A DNA stretch of 43,914 nucleotides from Candidatus Scalindua sp. (GCA_031316155.1 JALDRB010000021.1:1-43914), one strand, 5' to 3'; shown: positions 8,305-17,193, counted from the first letter of the stretch. Made by a program: numbers and translations. The notes: generated from the letters alone by a model not told the origin.

Positions 8305-9210
8305 ATGGTAAAAGTATTGTTGGCACAATTAAGTGACATAGCGTTAAGGGCAGTAGTGCGTTTTGGCTACAGAATGGTTATTGTTTTCTTGTACGCAGTT
8401 ATTACATCCAATGTAATCCCAGCATTTTCAGAAGAGATTTCAGTATCACCACAAATAAAACCAGCAAAAGAATTAGATGAAGAGATCAGATGGTTGCAGG
8501 CAGAAACATTTGATTTAGATGTTATCCTGGCTTCCAGGAAGTCAGAAAAGCTCTTTAAAACAGCAGCGGCCATATACGTAATTACCCAGGAAGATATACG
8601 TAACTCATCAGCCACAAATATTCCTGAGGTGTTGAGGATGGTACCTGGAATTAATGTTGCACAAATAGATGCTAATAAATGGGGAGTAACTTCACGTGGA
8701 TTTAACAGCAGGTTTGCAAACAAGCTTCTTGTACAAATAGATGGGCGGATTGTTTATACACCCCTGTTTCAAGGTGTTTTCTGGGATGTACAGAATGTTT
8801 TACTAGAGGATGTGGACCATATCGAAGTAATCAGGGGGCCGGGTAGTACACTCCACGAGTCCAATGCAGTTAATGGAATAATAAATATTATAACGAAAAA
8901 ATCGCAAGATACTCAAGGTGGTCTTTTGACGGGAATGTATGGGACTGAGGAGAGAGCAGTAGGAGGTTTTCGTTATGGAGGTATGCTTGGCAAAGATGCT
9001 TATTATCGTTTTTATGCAAGGTATTTCAATCATGACGATTTTGGTGACACTTTTAGTGGTTATGAGGGTAATGATAAGTGGGATGTCCAACATGGTGGTT
9101 TTCGAATTGATTGGGATATGTCATCCGAAGATTCACTAGTAATTAAGGGCGGTTATTATGATGGTGATGGCAATGAGTTGGCTGCCTTATCAGGTGGACC
9201 TGGAGCGTAG
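8305..9210 (+). CDS. TonB-dependent receptor 2, N-terminal part (plug and first strands)
   Basis: AGGAG at 8290-8294 precedes ATG 8305. A long N-region with signal helix (MVIVFLYAVITSNVIPAFS) is followed by the same plug domain as receptor 1 (VITQEDIRNSSATNIPEVL, SRGFNSRFANKLL, IEVIRGPGSTL). The motif ESNAVNG replaces GSNAVNG. The frame ends at 9208-9210, just after GDGNELAALSGG. Receptor 1 continues here as ESRNLDFSGGNLL, and so does receptor 2, but in the +1 frame. One gene of about 694 codons is broken by one base near 9194-9204. Substrate unknown. Confidence 0.85.
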   Translation: MVKVLLAQLSDIALRAVVRFGYRMVIVFLYAVITSNVIPAFSEEISVSPQIKPAKELDEEIRWLQAETFDLDVILASRKSEKLFKTAAAIYVITQEDIRNSSATNIPEVLRMVPGINVAQIDANKWGVTSRGFNSRFANKLLVQIDGRIVYTPLFQGVFWDVQNVLLEDVDHIEVIRGPGSTLHESNAVNGIINIITKKSQDTQGGLLTGMYGTEERAVGGFRYGGMLGKDAYYRFYARYFNHDDFGDTFSGYEGNDKWDVQHGGFRIDWDMSSEDSLVIKGGYYDGDGNELAALSGGPGA

Positions 9211-10387
9211 GAATTTTGATTTCTCTGGAGCAAACCTTCTTACCCGTTGGAAACATGTCTATTCTGAAGACTCTGATATGATTCTTCAGATTTATTACGA
9301 TCATACCTATCGTAAGGCCGAAATTTTTAGGGACAAACGTGATACCTTTGATCTGGATTTTCAGCACAGGTTTAGATTGGGTAGCAGGCAGGATATTGTG
9401 TGGGGACTTGGATATCGGTTCACCAGTGATGGTTTTGTTGGTTTTAAAGGACTTCAGTTAAACCCATCCAATAGGGGACTCAATCTCTACAGTGCATTTT
9501 TCCAGGACGAAGTTACCATTATTAATGATCTGCTTAGATTGACACTTGGATCAAAGTTTGTGTGCAATGAGTATACAGGACTTGAGATCCAGCCAACTGC
9601 AAAAATACTTTTGACACCCTCAAAACGTCATACATTATGGGGTGCGGTTTCGCGAGCAGTAAAGATACCTGGCAGATTAGATCGTGATATAGATCATACT
9701 GTGACAACGTTTCCTCTGGGTCCTTTCAATACCGGAATACTTAAGGTATTGGGAAGTACTGATTCAGTTTCAGAAGAAATGATTTCTTATGAACTTGGGT
9801 ACCGTATACAACCAATGGATCATTTCTCAATTGATGTTGCAGGATTTTACAACGTTTATGATAACCTTCAATCTAATGAGGTAAGGGATCCCTTCAGTAT
9901 CTCACCGACAGAGACAGTTTTTCCAATTGTTGATGATAATGAGATACATGGTAAGACGTATGGTTTCGAGATTGCTGCTAACTGGAACGTGACTGACTAT
10001 TGGAAGCTGAAGACTGGGTATACATTCCTTCGGATAGATTTGAGCCATGATGGGGCGAGGACAGCTTTTGAAAACGAGGATGATGTAAGAGAGGGTTTAA
10101 GTCCTAATAATCAAGCACATATTCTTTCTTATTTAGATATGCCGTATAACCTGGAGCTTGATACATCACTTTATTATGTTGACCATTTAGCAACCGATAA
10201 TATTTCCAGCTATTTACGTCTTGACATGCGACTGGGTTGGAAACCAACCAAATCATTAGATATGTGTATCGGTATGAAGAATATGCTTGATGGAGAACAT
10301 CTTGAATTTAGTGGGACAACTTCCGACCGTATACAGTCAACAGAGGTTGAACGTAGTGTTTACGGAAAGATAACTTGGGAATTCTGA
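9194..10387 (+). CDS. TonB-dependent receptor 2, C-terminal part (barrel)
   Basis: This is the barrel continuation from DLERRNFDFSGANLL at about 9197. The ATG at 9158 lies out of register, inside the upstream frame, and is not a real start. The barrel ends in YGKITWEF. Unlike receptor 1, the break is not in a homopolymer. The short distance to the binding-protein operon (154 bp) suggests functional grouping. Confidence 0.83.
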   Translation: MDLERRNFDFSGANLLTRWKHVYSEDSDMILQIYYDHTYRKAEIFRDKRDTFDLDFQHRFRLGSRQDIVWGLGYRFTSDGFVGFKGLQLNPSNRGLNLYSAFFQDEVTIINDLLRLTLGSKFVCNEYTGLEIQPTAKILLTPSKRHTLWGAVSRAVKIPGRLDRDIDHTVTTFPLGPFNTGILKVLGSTDSVSEEMISYELGYRIQPMDHFSIDVAGFYNVYDNLQSNEVRDPFSISPTETVFPIVDDNEIHGKTYGFEIAANWNVTDYWKLKTGYTFLRIDLSHDGARTAFENEDDVREGLSPNNQAHILSYLDMPYNLELDTSLYYVDHLATDNISSYLRLDMRLGWKPTKSLDMCIGMKNMLDGEHLEFSGTTSDRIQSTEVERSVYGKITWEF

Positions 10388-10541
10388 AACAATAAGATCA
10401 ATTTTATACCCAGCTATGTTACACCTGTAAAAGATATTAACTATTATGGCGTCAATCCACAAACACGAAACCAACGTTATTCCTGCCTGCCTATCAATAA
10501 CCAGAGACTGAACGAGTGATTTTTGATTATTTTTACAAAAT

Positions 10542-11408
10542 ATGACAAGTTTTATTAATACCTTCTCGATACCTATTAGAAGAAATGCCATTTTCGGTAA
10601 GTATCGACAGGTTAGTAGTATATGCCTATGGTTCATATTTTTATGGCTTCTCTTTCCCTCTGAAATTTTTGCCTCAAGATATACGATCTATTTCTATAAT
10701 CCGGAAACCAATATCAATAACTTTGTTTTGCTCAAGAACGAGTTTGATAGATATCTTTCGGAACATGGTCAGTTTACGTTTCAACCATTCAGCGACAAAG
10801 AAACATTTGAGAAATTTGCAGCAAAAAGGAAGAGTGGGATTTTTCTTATCTCCAGCTGGCACTACCAGGATCTCAGCAAGAAAATTCAGATTGAACCTGT
10901 CCTTATAGGTATCTTAAAAGGTAAACCAATTCAGCGGAAGATCTTGTTTGCGAAAGGTGATATTACAAATGTCGACTCTTTGATGGGTAAGAGTATTGCC
11001 TCTTCAGGGAGCGAGGATTATACAAAAAATATTCTCTTACAGATGTTAGGAAAAGGGAAAGAAGATATTATTAATTCTCTGAATGTATTAACCGTTCCCA
11101 AAGACATCGATGCTCTGATGGCTTTTGGATTTGGAATGTCAGATGCGGCGTTGACAACAGAACATACCCAGGAAAAACTTTCGAAAATCAACCCCAAACT
11201 ATGCAATATGCTGAATGAATTAGCGAGTACTGAGACATATCTGCAAATAGTAGCAGCGCCAAAACAGTCCGACGAAAATATTCAGCAGTTATTATCACTG
11301 ATTGCAAAGATGACATCTTCATTAGATGGCAGAAAGAATTTAAAGATGATAAGTCTGGATGGGTGGAAAAAAGTGAGCAAGGCGGAAAGAAAATATCTGG
11401 AGAAATGA
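10542..11408 (+). CDS. PhnD-like periplasmic solute-binding protein
   Basis: The 288-residue protein has a long N-terminal stretch and signal helix (CLWFIFLWLLFPSEIFAS, about 29-46), so it should be periplasmic. The mature part resembles PhnD/phosphonate-type binding proteins: RYTIYFYNPETN, IQRKILFAKGDITNVDSLMGKSIA, the SGSEDYTKNILL turn, and FGMSDAALTTE where the ligand loop normally sits. No ABC permease or ATPase is nearby. Its stop overlaps the next start (ATGA at 11405-11408) and a histidine kinase follows, so a sensing role is more likely than import. No ribosome site is obvious at 10542. Confidence 0.75.
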   Translation: MTSFINTFSIPIRRNAIFGKYRQVSSICLWFIFLWLLFPSEIFASRYTIYFYNPETNINNFVLLKNEFDRYLSEHGQFTFQPFSDKETFEKFAAKRKSGIFLISSWHYQDLSKKIQIEPVLIGILKGKPIQRKILFAKGDITNVDSLMGKSIASSGSEDYTKNILLQMLGKGKEDIINSLNVLTVPKDIDALMAFGFGMSDAALTTEHTQEKLSKINPKLCNMLNELASTETYLQIVAAPKQSDENIQQLLSLIAKMTSSLDGRKNLKMISLDGWKKVSKAERKYLEK

Positions 11409-12427
11409 TGAACAGTTGTTATCGAAAAACATTACAGGGTTTGAATAAGTACATTTGTTTCAGCAAATGCATATGCAATTTCGGTATATGCAGAATTTTG
11501 ATTCTCGTTCTTTTTTCGATATCTATTGCTGGATCTCTGAAGGCCAAGGAGGATAAAACGGTAATTGTCCTCAATTCAGATAGTTCTATTGACAAATATT
11601 CTGTTGTTCACACAGAATTTAAATCAAGAATAAACAACCCGGTACTCGAAATAGACTTAGGAAGCAAGTGGTTAGATGAAGAAGAAATTAAGGAAAAGAT
11701 GATTCAGATTGATCCTGACATTATCTATTGCATCGGATCCAAGGCGTACCAGATGGCGTACAAAATGAGAAGAGACAATAAACTCGTTTTTTCTCTTATG
11801 ATAAATTGGAAACGGTTCCCAGCAGGCAAAAATGTTTATGGGGTATCTAATGAGCTTCCACAAATTATGCAACTTAGCATGTACCGTTATTTCTTCCCTG
11901 ATATCAACAAAATAGGGGTTCTGTACAGCAAGGCTTATAATATAGAGTGGTTTAAAAATGCAGTCAAAAGTGCGAAAGAGGTGGGTATTGAGGTTATTGG
12001 CAGGTCAATCAGGAAACCAGATGATATTAAGTCCGCTTTGAATAAGTTACTCCAGGAGGTTGATGCTGTATGGTTGATCCCCGATCCGGTGGTGATTCGT
12101 GATATTGAGTCGGTAAAGGTAATCTTTGAGACAAGTGATAAAGCAAGGAAACCGGTCCTCGCATACGATAAAGCCTTTATCGGTTTTGGGGCAACATTGA
12201 TCACGTCTGCTGATATTCCTACCATGGGGAAACAGGCTGCCCGGATAGTCCAGGAAATACTTACTGAACAGGAAATTTCAGAAAGAGTTCAAGATCCGGC
12301 TGGGTCATTCAATATTCTGAATATGAAAAAAGTTGAAGATTACGATTTACAATTTAATAATGAAGCTTTAGATTCAGTAAATGAGATTGTAAAACTATCT
12401 TACATAAAAAAATATCCTAATTATTAA
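11405..12427 (+). CDS. ABC-type substrate-binding protein (PF04392-like)
   Basis: ATG 11405 (or 11408) overlaps the stop of the previous gene and follows GGAG at a short distance; a longer frame from 11363 lies wholly inside the previous gene. The 340-residue product has a signal helix (ILILVLFSISIAGSLKAK), then a two-lobed binding-protein fold: KTVIVLNSDSSIDKY, DPDIIYCIGSKAYQMA, FPDINKIGVLYSK, EVDAVWLIPDPVVI and KPVLAYDKAFIGFGA. Families of this type bind small organic ligands such as amino acids. Only 7 bp separate it from kinase 2, so it may present a ligand to the kinase's outer domain. Confidence 0.78.
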   Translation: MMNSCYRKTLQGLNKYICFSKCICNFGICRILILVLFSISIAGSLKAKEDKTVIVLNSDSSIDKYSVVHTEFKSRINNPVLEIDLGSKWLDEEEIKEKMIQIDPDIIYCIGSKAYQMAYKMRRDNKLVFSLMINWKRFPAGKNVYGVSNELPQIMQLSMYRYFFPDINKIGVLYSKAYNIEWFKNAVKSAKEVGIEVIGRSIRKPDDIKSALNKLLQEVDAVWLIPDPVVIRDIESVKVIFETSDKARKPVLAYDKAFIGFGATLITSADIPTMGKQAARIVQEILTEQEISERVQDPAGSFNILNMKKVEDYDLQFNNEALDSVNEIVKLSYIKKYPNY

Positions 12428-12434
12428 TGATACC

Positions 12435-14102
12435 ATGAAAGAACAGGTTCTTATAAAAATAGGCATTCGCTGGAAACTTCTTTCTGCTATGATAGGTTTG
12501 ATTGTGGGGTTGCTCACCATCAATACCATCGTTCAGACTATGGCACAAAAAAACATTTTACAAAGTGAACTGGATAAACGTATCGCTTTGATGAAAGATA
12601 ACATCAGGGTACGGGGCATGACCTTTTCTGATCACCTGGCACGATTGACTGAAAACGGCATTGCCTCTTTCAATTTTTCGAATGTGAGAAGAGTATTAAA
12701 AAAATCCGTTGATGATGACAAAGATTTAATGTATGCCATATTGATGGATTACTCTGCAAGGGCATACATTCATACCCTGAAACCGGAACTCGAAGATGAG
12801 ATCTTATCAGATTCAGAGGATCTATTTGCAAAGAGTCAGACAAAAGCAACTGTTTATGAGTATCAAAAGAGGGATGATTCCTTTATGGAGTTTATCGTAC
12901 CGATTAAGGTGAGTGTCAACCCCTGGGGAGTGCTTAGGCTTGGTTTCTCACTGCACAGGCTTCATGAAGAAATTGAACATTCAAGGAATGATATTTCAAA
13001 ACAGGCGAGGAACGTAATTGTTCGGTCTACTCTCACATCTTTTGTTTTCATTATTTTTGGTATTTCCGTAGTTTTCGTGATATCCAACAGATTCTCAAGA
13101 CCTTTAATTGAATTGACTGAATCGGCCAGGAAGTTGGCAAAAGGAGAATTCACTGTTGCCGATAATATTAAAGTGACATCGGGAGATGAGATCGGAATAC
13201 TTGCTAGTGCTTTTAATGAGATGTCCAGGAATCTGAAAATATCTCACGATAAACTGGAGGAGTATAGCCTCTCTCTGGAACAAATAGTAGCAGATAGAAC
13301 TCTCAGATTGAGAGAGTTAAATGATGCTCTTCAAGAACAGGATAAGCTGAAAACAGAGTTTGTCTCAACAGTCTCACATGAACTTCGTACCCCTCTTGCT
13401 TTAATGCTGGGATTTGCGAAAATAATAAACAAGAAGCTCAATAGTATTATATTTCCTAACGTTAAATCCTGGGATGATAATGTGAGAAAGACCATGAAAC
13501 AGGTTGAGGAAAATGTCGATATAATTGTGTTGGAAGGGAAGCGGCTTACAGACCTTATCAATGATCTTCTCGACATAGCAAAGATTGAAGCCGGAGAGGT
13601 TGAGTGGAAGATGGAGACAATTTCATTGTTAGATATTATGGAGCATGTGACAATTGTAACCGATAATTTCATCGATAACAAAAGACTTGAGTTAGTAATG
13701 GATGTGGCGGAAGGGCTGCCGAAGATAGTTGGTGATAAGGACAGACTGATACAGGTTGTTATAAATTTAATTTCAAATGCAGTGAAGTTTACCCAAAAGG
13801 GTACGATAACGTGCAGTGTGAAGAAGCTGGGTAATGAAGTTTTGATAGGTATAAAGGACACCGGTATAGGAATCCCGGTAATTGATCAGCAGAAGATTTT
13901 TGATAAATTCAAACAGGTAGGTGATATGCAGAAGGGGAAACCAAAGGGTACGGGACTTGGTCTGCCCATATGCAAAAAAATTGTAGAACATCATGGTGGC
14001 AGGATATGGGTGGATAGCGAGACGGGTAGAGGCAGTACGTTCTCGTTTACTCTGCCGTTCAGTACAAATTCGACTGATTCTGTATTGAGAAGACAAACAT
14101 GA
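12435..14102 (+). CDS. Membrane-bound sensor histidine kinase 2
   Basis: This 555-residue kinase is a close paralogue of kinase 1 along its whole length, including the outer sensor region (LMDYSARAYIHTLKPELEDEIL against LSDYSSRAYIHTLKPELEQEIL, split here for length). TM1 lies at about 16-37, TM2 at about 193-217, then HAMP, HisKA with SHELRTP (H315), N-box NLISNAVKF, G1 DTGIGI and G2 GTGLGL. It is translated from the operon with two binding proteins. Its receiver gene at 14165 is truncated, so kinase 2 may signal to the receiver at 3762 or to a distant one. Confidence 0.9.
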   Translation: MKEQVLIKIGIRWKLLSAMIGLIVGLLTINTIVQTMAQKNILQSELDKRIALMKDNIRVRGMTFSDHLARLTENGIASFNFSNVRRVLKKSVDDDKDLMYAILMDYSARAYIHTLKPELEDEILSDSEDLFAKSQTKATVYEYQKRDDSFMEFIVPIKVSVNPWGVLRLGFSLHRLHEEIEHSRNDISKQARNVIVRSTLTSFVFIIFGISVVFVISNRFSRPLIELTESARKLAKGEFTVADNIKVTSGDEIGILASAFNEMSRNLKISHDKLEEYSLSLEQIVADRTLRLRELNDALQEQDKLKTEFVSTVSHELRTPLALMLGFAKIINKKLNSIIFPNVKSWDDNVRKTMKQVEENVDIIVLEGKRLTDLINDLLDIAKIEAGEVEWKMETISLLDIMEHVTIVTDNFIDNKRLELVMDVAEGLPKIVGDKDRLIQVVINLISNAVKFTQKGTITCSVKKLGNEVLIGIKDTGIGIPVIDQQKIFDKFKQVGDMQKGKPKGTGLGLPICKKIVEHHGGRIWVDSETGRGSTFSFTLPFSTNSTDSVLRRQT

Positions 14103-14164
14103 GAACCGGAATTAACACAAGAGAGTGTGGGGAAATATTTTTCAATACCTGTTGAAGGAGTGAG

Positions 14165-14299
14165 ATGGTGAAAATATTAATAGTAGACGATGAACCTGGC
14201 ATGAGGTTATCGCTGGAACAGACACTGGAAGACCTTCTGGTTAAAGGAGTTGAATTGCTTACTGCATGCAATGGAGAAGAAGCAATTGAAAATCCATAG
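14165..14299 (+). pseudogene. Truncated receiver (response regulator) gene
   Basis: GAAGGAG precedes ATG 14165. The 44 codons read MVKILIVDDEPGMRLSLEQ and on to NGEEAIENP, then TAG. This matches residues 1 to about 43 of the receiver at 3762, but the phospho-acceptor Asp, the Thr and the Lys are all missing, and no continuation is seen in any frame. A deletion or rearrangement removed the rest. Confidence 0.75.
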
Positions 14300-14449
14300 C
14301 TCCTTGAGTTTTAAACCAGTAGCAGATACGAAACTTTCCGGTGTTTCAGGATAATAGGCAGGTATTTCTGATCATTTTAATCAAACAACGTTACAAGTTG
14401 GCTTTCCTTTATCGGAATAAGGGGAAGATTAAATCCGATTGTCTGGTGC

Positions 14450-14476
14450 CTGTCTGTGCGTGCTACACGCAGACAG
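14450..14476. repeat. Imperfect palindrome, CTGTCTG...CAGACAG type
   Basis: CTGTCTGTGCGTG and CACGCAGACAG flank CTA, with a 2-nt bulge. A related palindrome is at 15931-15963. Confidence 0.5.
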
Positions 14477-14514
14477 ATACTCAGCAGATGTGAATCCACC
14501 TTTCCCCTTTGCTT

Positions 14515-14549
14515 GTCCCGTTAAATTCGTAGATTATTTAACAGGGGAC
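14515..14549. repeat. REP-like palindrome, copy a
   Basis: GTCCCGTTAAAT and ATTTAACAGGGGAC flank TCGTAGATT. Near-identical copies lie at 23424-23458 and 29352-29385, with a diverged one inside a gene at 41733-41767. Confidence 0.65.
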
Positions 14550-14630
14550 CTTTCAGCTTTAAGCCTATATCGATCTGACCTTTGAGGATTCACCTTACCG
14601 CTCATATTGCTTTGAGCTTTTTTTCTTTTC

Positions 14631-14680
14631 GCCATATACCATAAGCCCTACGCCATGAGCTATAAGCTATCAGCCATGAT
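14631..14680. repeat. Degenerate heptamer repeats (GCCATGA type)
   Basis: Units such as GCCATGA, GCTATAA, GCTATCA and GCCATGA repeat with a 7-bp period. They are the same type as in the EPS spacers further on. Confidence 0.55.
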
Positions 14681-14718
14681 CTTTTACCTTCTTTGGCAGG
14701 TATAAGATGTGCAACTCG

Positions 14719-15492
14719 TTATAAAGAACTTAACAACTCATCTTTAAAATTCGAAATATCTTCGTACACTGGAGTACTTTTTGCGTGTTCAATGACGAGT
14801 TTATACATTTCAGCACTCTCAGGAACTTTGACAGATGAGCGAATACTGGTTTTAAAGACAGGTACATGAAAACTTGCTAATTTTTCACGAGCAGACTTGC
14901 TGATTCTTCTCCGGTCGTTTACCATATTTGGCAATACTCCCTGAATCTTTAACCTTGGATTAAAATGTTTCTTTATCTCCTGAATTGTTTCACTGATTTT
15001 TTTTACCCCTTCCACTGAAAAATCTTCTAATTGTGTAGGGATAATAACTCTGTGAGAAGCTACAAGAGAGTTAAAGGTCAGCACATTTAAAGAAGGTGGG
15101 TTGTCGATAAAGATAAAATCAAAATCATTGAGCACTTTATCAAGGAAATTTTTTAGCCGTGTTTCACGATTTGGTTTAGAAGATAAATATGATACAACAC
15201 TGCTTAAACCCTGGCTTGAAGCTAGAACCCACAGGTTTGGTCTCACTTCAGCAGCCATATCAAAAACACCTGGAGTTGTTTTTGAAACATATACGTCCTC
15301 AACAGTGAAACTTTCTTCGCTAATTTCCAGGCCGAATTGAGAAGAGAGATTGCCATTGGGATCGTTATCAACAAGTAAAATTGTTTTGTTGTCCGATAGT
15401 AAAGAACCTGCTAAATTCACGGCTATTGAAGTCTTGCCAACACCTCCTTTAAGATTAGCCAGAGAAAAAACAACGCACTTTTTCATAATCAT
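14719..15492 (-). CDS. ParA/MinD-family ATPase
   Basis: The 257-residue protein starts at 15492: AAGGAGGA at 15501-15508 (minus strand) gives an 8-nt spacer. The frame is open further upstream to 15654, but that extension crosses the ribosome site and repeat DNA. It has a deviant Walker A, KGGVGKT (K15-T21, signature Lys first), switch DNDPNGN, and Walker B DFIFIDNPPS. ParA proteins use ATP-driven dimerisation on DNA to position chromosomes, plasmids or protein machines. No ParB or centromere-like repeats are visible next to it, so its cargo is unknown. It is one of very few minus-strand genes here. Confidence 0.9.
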   Translation of the reverse strand: MIMKKCVVFSLANLKGGVGKTSIAVNLAGSLLSDNKTILLVDNDPNGNLSSQFGLEISEESFTVEDVYVSKTTPGVFDMAAEVRPNLWVLASSQGLSSVVSYLSSKPNRETRLKNFLDKVLNDFDFIFIDNPPSLNVLTFNSLVASHRVIIPTQLEDFSVEGVKKISETIQEIKKHFNPRLKIQGVLPNMVNDRRRISKSAREKLASFHVPVFKTSIRSSVKVPESAEMYKLVIEHAKSTPVYEDISNFKDELLSSL

Positions 15493-15645
15493 AATATATA
15501 TCCTCCTTACGATTTGTTTTTTGATCAAACAAAATTTTAATACGATATTCCGGAAGTAACCATAAACCCCCCGGTGATTACATTTTTTTTGTGCACAAGC
15601 ACACCCAGCCGAATGACTCGGTCTGACGGGTAAGCACCAAATAAT

Positions 15646-15780
15646 AAATTCCAAATTACAAACAAATCACAATAAACAAATATAAAATTCCAAAAAAGCA
15701 GGTTTTGATCATTTCTGACTGCTGCAAATATTGGAATTTGTAATTTGTTTGTTGTTTGTAATTTGAGATTTGTAATTTTA
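15646..15780. repeat. MITE-like imperfect inverted repeat
   Basis: Two A/T-rich arms of about 48 bp, built of blocks like AATTCCAAATTACAAACAA, are inverted copies apart from an 8-bp indel. They flank a centre of about 35 bp. No transposase is linked. Confidence 0.5.
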
Positions 15781-15930
15781 TAACTCCTGTTTGGTTCTGG
15801 CTCGCCCATGTTACGCATAATAAATGTGCAAGGATTTTGCCGAAATACTAACTCGAGATATGCACAGTGTACCATAAATTTTTTTATGGTAAAGGAGTAT
15901 ATACTAGAACCGTTTTGGTTTTCGATTTTA

Positions 15931-15963
15931 CCTGTCTGCGTGCGTCCCTTACGCACAGGCAGG
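15931..15963. repeat. Palindrome related to 14450-14476
   Basis: CCTGTCTGCGTGCGT and ACGCACAGGCAGG flank CCCTT. The stem is interrupted by a 2-nt bulge. Confidence 0.5.
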
Positions 15964-16470
15964 TCAGAAAACCATTATCAGATGTGTATAATTTATCGTC
16001 TTGTAGTAAATGCATGCTCCGCTTTTTGATGTTTTAAAAAAGGTGAGCAATTCTAGTAAGCGCTGTTGTTTTGCACATTTTGTTCTTAATTTAAACATTG
16101 AGAAACATGAGAAAATGACATTTTAGGAAAACAAGCACGCATAAGAGGTTTTACTCTTACAAAATCAAGAGCTTGGTATACTGAGAACGTATGATATTTT
16201 GCTTTAAATGATAACAAATAACTCGTTAAATATTTGGGTAAGCCTCAACTTTTGTGAATAAAATGGCATTGACACCATGGAGCCTTCCGCATAACATCTG
16301 GTTTAGAATATTGGTTTTACAGCAATATGTTCTATTAATCCTGAAAGAAATTCCCTGTGGTTCAAGTTGCACACCTTGTATTTCCATACAAAGTTACTTT
16401 CAAAGTGTTTTATCAGACTAAAAATCCTGAAGTAAGAAAATGAGAAGTTATATGAATTACAAAAGAAATA

Positions 16471-16485
16471 TGGCATTTTCATTGC
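16471..16485 (+). promoter_or_regulatory. Putative sigma-54 (-24/-12) promoter of the LysM gene
   Basis: TGGCATTTTCATTGC has TGGCA at -24, TTGC at -12 and GG-N10-GC spacing. It lies 175 bp before the LysM start, leaving a long leader. No copy of the palindrome found at the other three sites was seen upstream. Confidence 0.45.
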
Positions 16486-16659
16486 TTAGATGTTGTTCGC
16501 AGTCATTCATGACAAATAAATACTATTGATGGCAGGGTTAAGAAAACAGGTGTAATTATCCATGAATGATCGCACTTGAAGTATTTTTTAGATTTACACA
16601 AGAGAAAAACAAAAAACATTTTTGGAATAAAATAGAAATTTAAAAGAGAGGGACTCGTA

Positions 16660-17193
16660 ATGAAAAACGAAAAACAGATCGGATTGGTACTTTGTATCGC
16701 AACTTTTGCAATTGTAGGTGTTCTTCATGTGATGAGAGAGTCGGAAAATGAACAAATAGTTGAAATGTTAAATCAAACAGCCTTCACAGAGAATTTTATT
16801 GAAGAAAGCCAGATCATCCAGGATTTCAGAACTGATACTGGCATTGAATTGCCAATTCAATTTGAGATTAGAGAAAGTGATGAATGGAAAAGATTTGAAA
16901 CTGTATGTATTAAAAAAGATGATAACATCGGAACGCGGGAAACTGTAAACGGGCTCGAAGAGTTTCATAAAGAAACCACAACAGGAGAGGAAGGAATGAA
17001 TGAGATATCTGTTGTTACACGGAAGGAAATTATTCACATGGTGTCATCACAGGATAGCCTTTCTGATCTGTCACGCAAATATTACGGTGACGCAAACAGA
17101 TGGAAAAAAATCTACGAAGCTAACAAAAACATAATTGAAGACCCGGATACCCTGAAGGTTGGTGATAAGCTACTCATACCTGACTCTATATAA
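16660..17193 (+). CDS. LysM-domain protein with N-terminal membrane anchor
   Basis: The 177-residue protein has a short basic start and one hydrophobic helix (about 6-24, IGLVLCIATFAIVGVLHVM), either a signal anchor or an uncleaved signal. A charged linker of about 95 residues precedes a C-terminal LysM domain (about 125-175: HMVSSQDSLSDLSRKYYGD, WKKIYEANKN, LKVGDKLLIP). LysM binds N-acetylglucosamine-containing glycans such as peptidoglycan, so the protein should sit in the periplasm facing the wall. A purine-rich GAGAGGGA lies just upstream of the ATG. No enzyme domain is present. Confidence 0.85.
   Translation: MKNEKQIGLVLCIATFAIVGVLHVMRESENEQIVEMLNQTAFTENFIEESQIIQDFRTDTGIELPIQFEIRESDEWKRFETVCIKKDDNIGTRETVNGLEEFHKETTTGEEGMNEISVVTRKEIIHMVSSQDSLSDLSRKYYGDANRWKKIYEANKNIIEDPDTLKVGDKLLIPDSI

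Larger units (their letters stand above)
14300..14718. other. Repeat-rich spacer at the rearrangement point
   Basis: No gene is visible. It holds an imperfect hairpin (14450-14476), a REP-like palindrome (14515-14549) and heptamer repeats (14631-14680). The repeats sit where the receiver gene is cut, so they may mark the breakpoint. Confidence 0.4.
15493..16659. other. Intergenic region between the ParA gene and the LysM gene
   Basis: No supported gene in about 1.2 kb. It contains a MITE-like inverted repeat (15646-15780), a palindrome (15931-15963) and a -24/-12 promoter (16471-16485). In the leader of the LysM gene, TCATTCATG at 16503-16511 and CATGAATGA at 16561-16569 form a perfect 9-bp inverted repeat 49 bp apart. 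Confidence 0.4.

Noticed and set aside
15493..15654. Longer N-terminus for the ParA protein (start at 15654)
   Set aside because: The extension crosses the strong AAGGAGGA at 15501-15508 and repeat-like DNA; family members begin at MKK or MIMKK.
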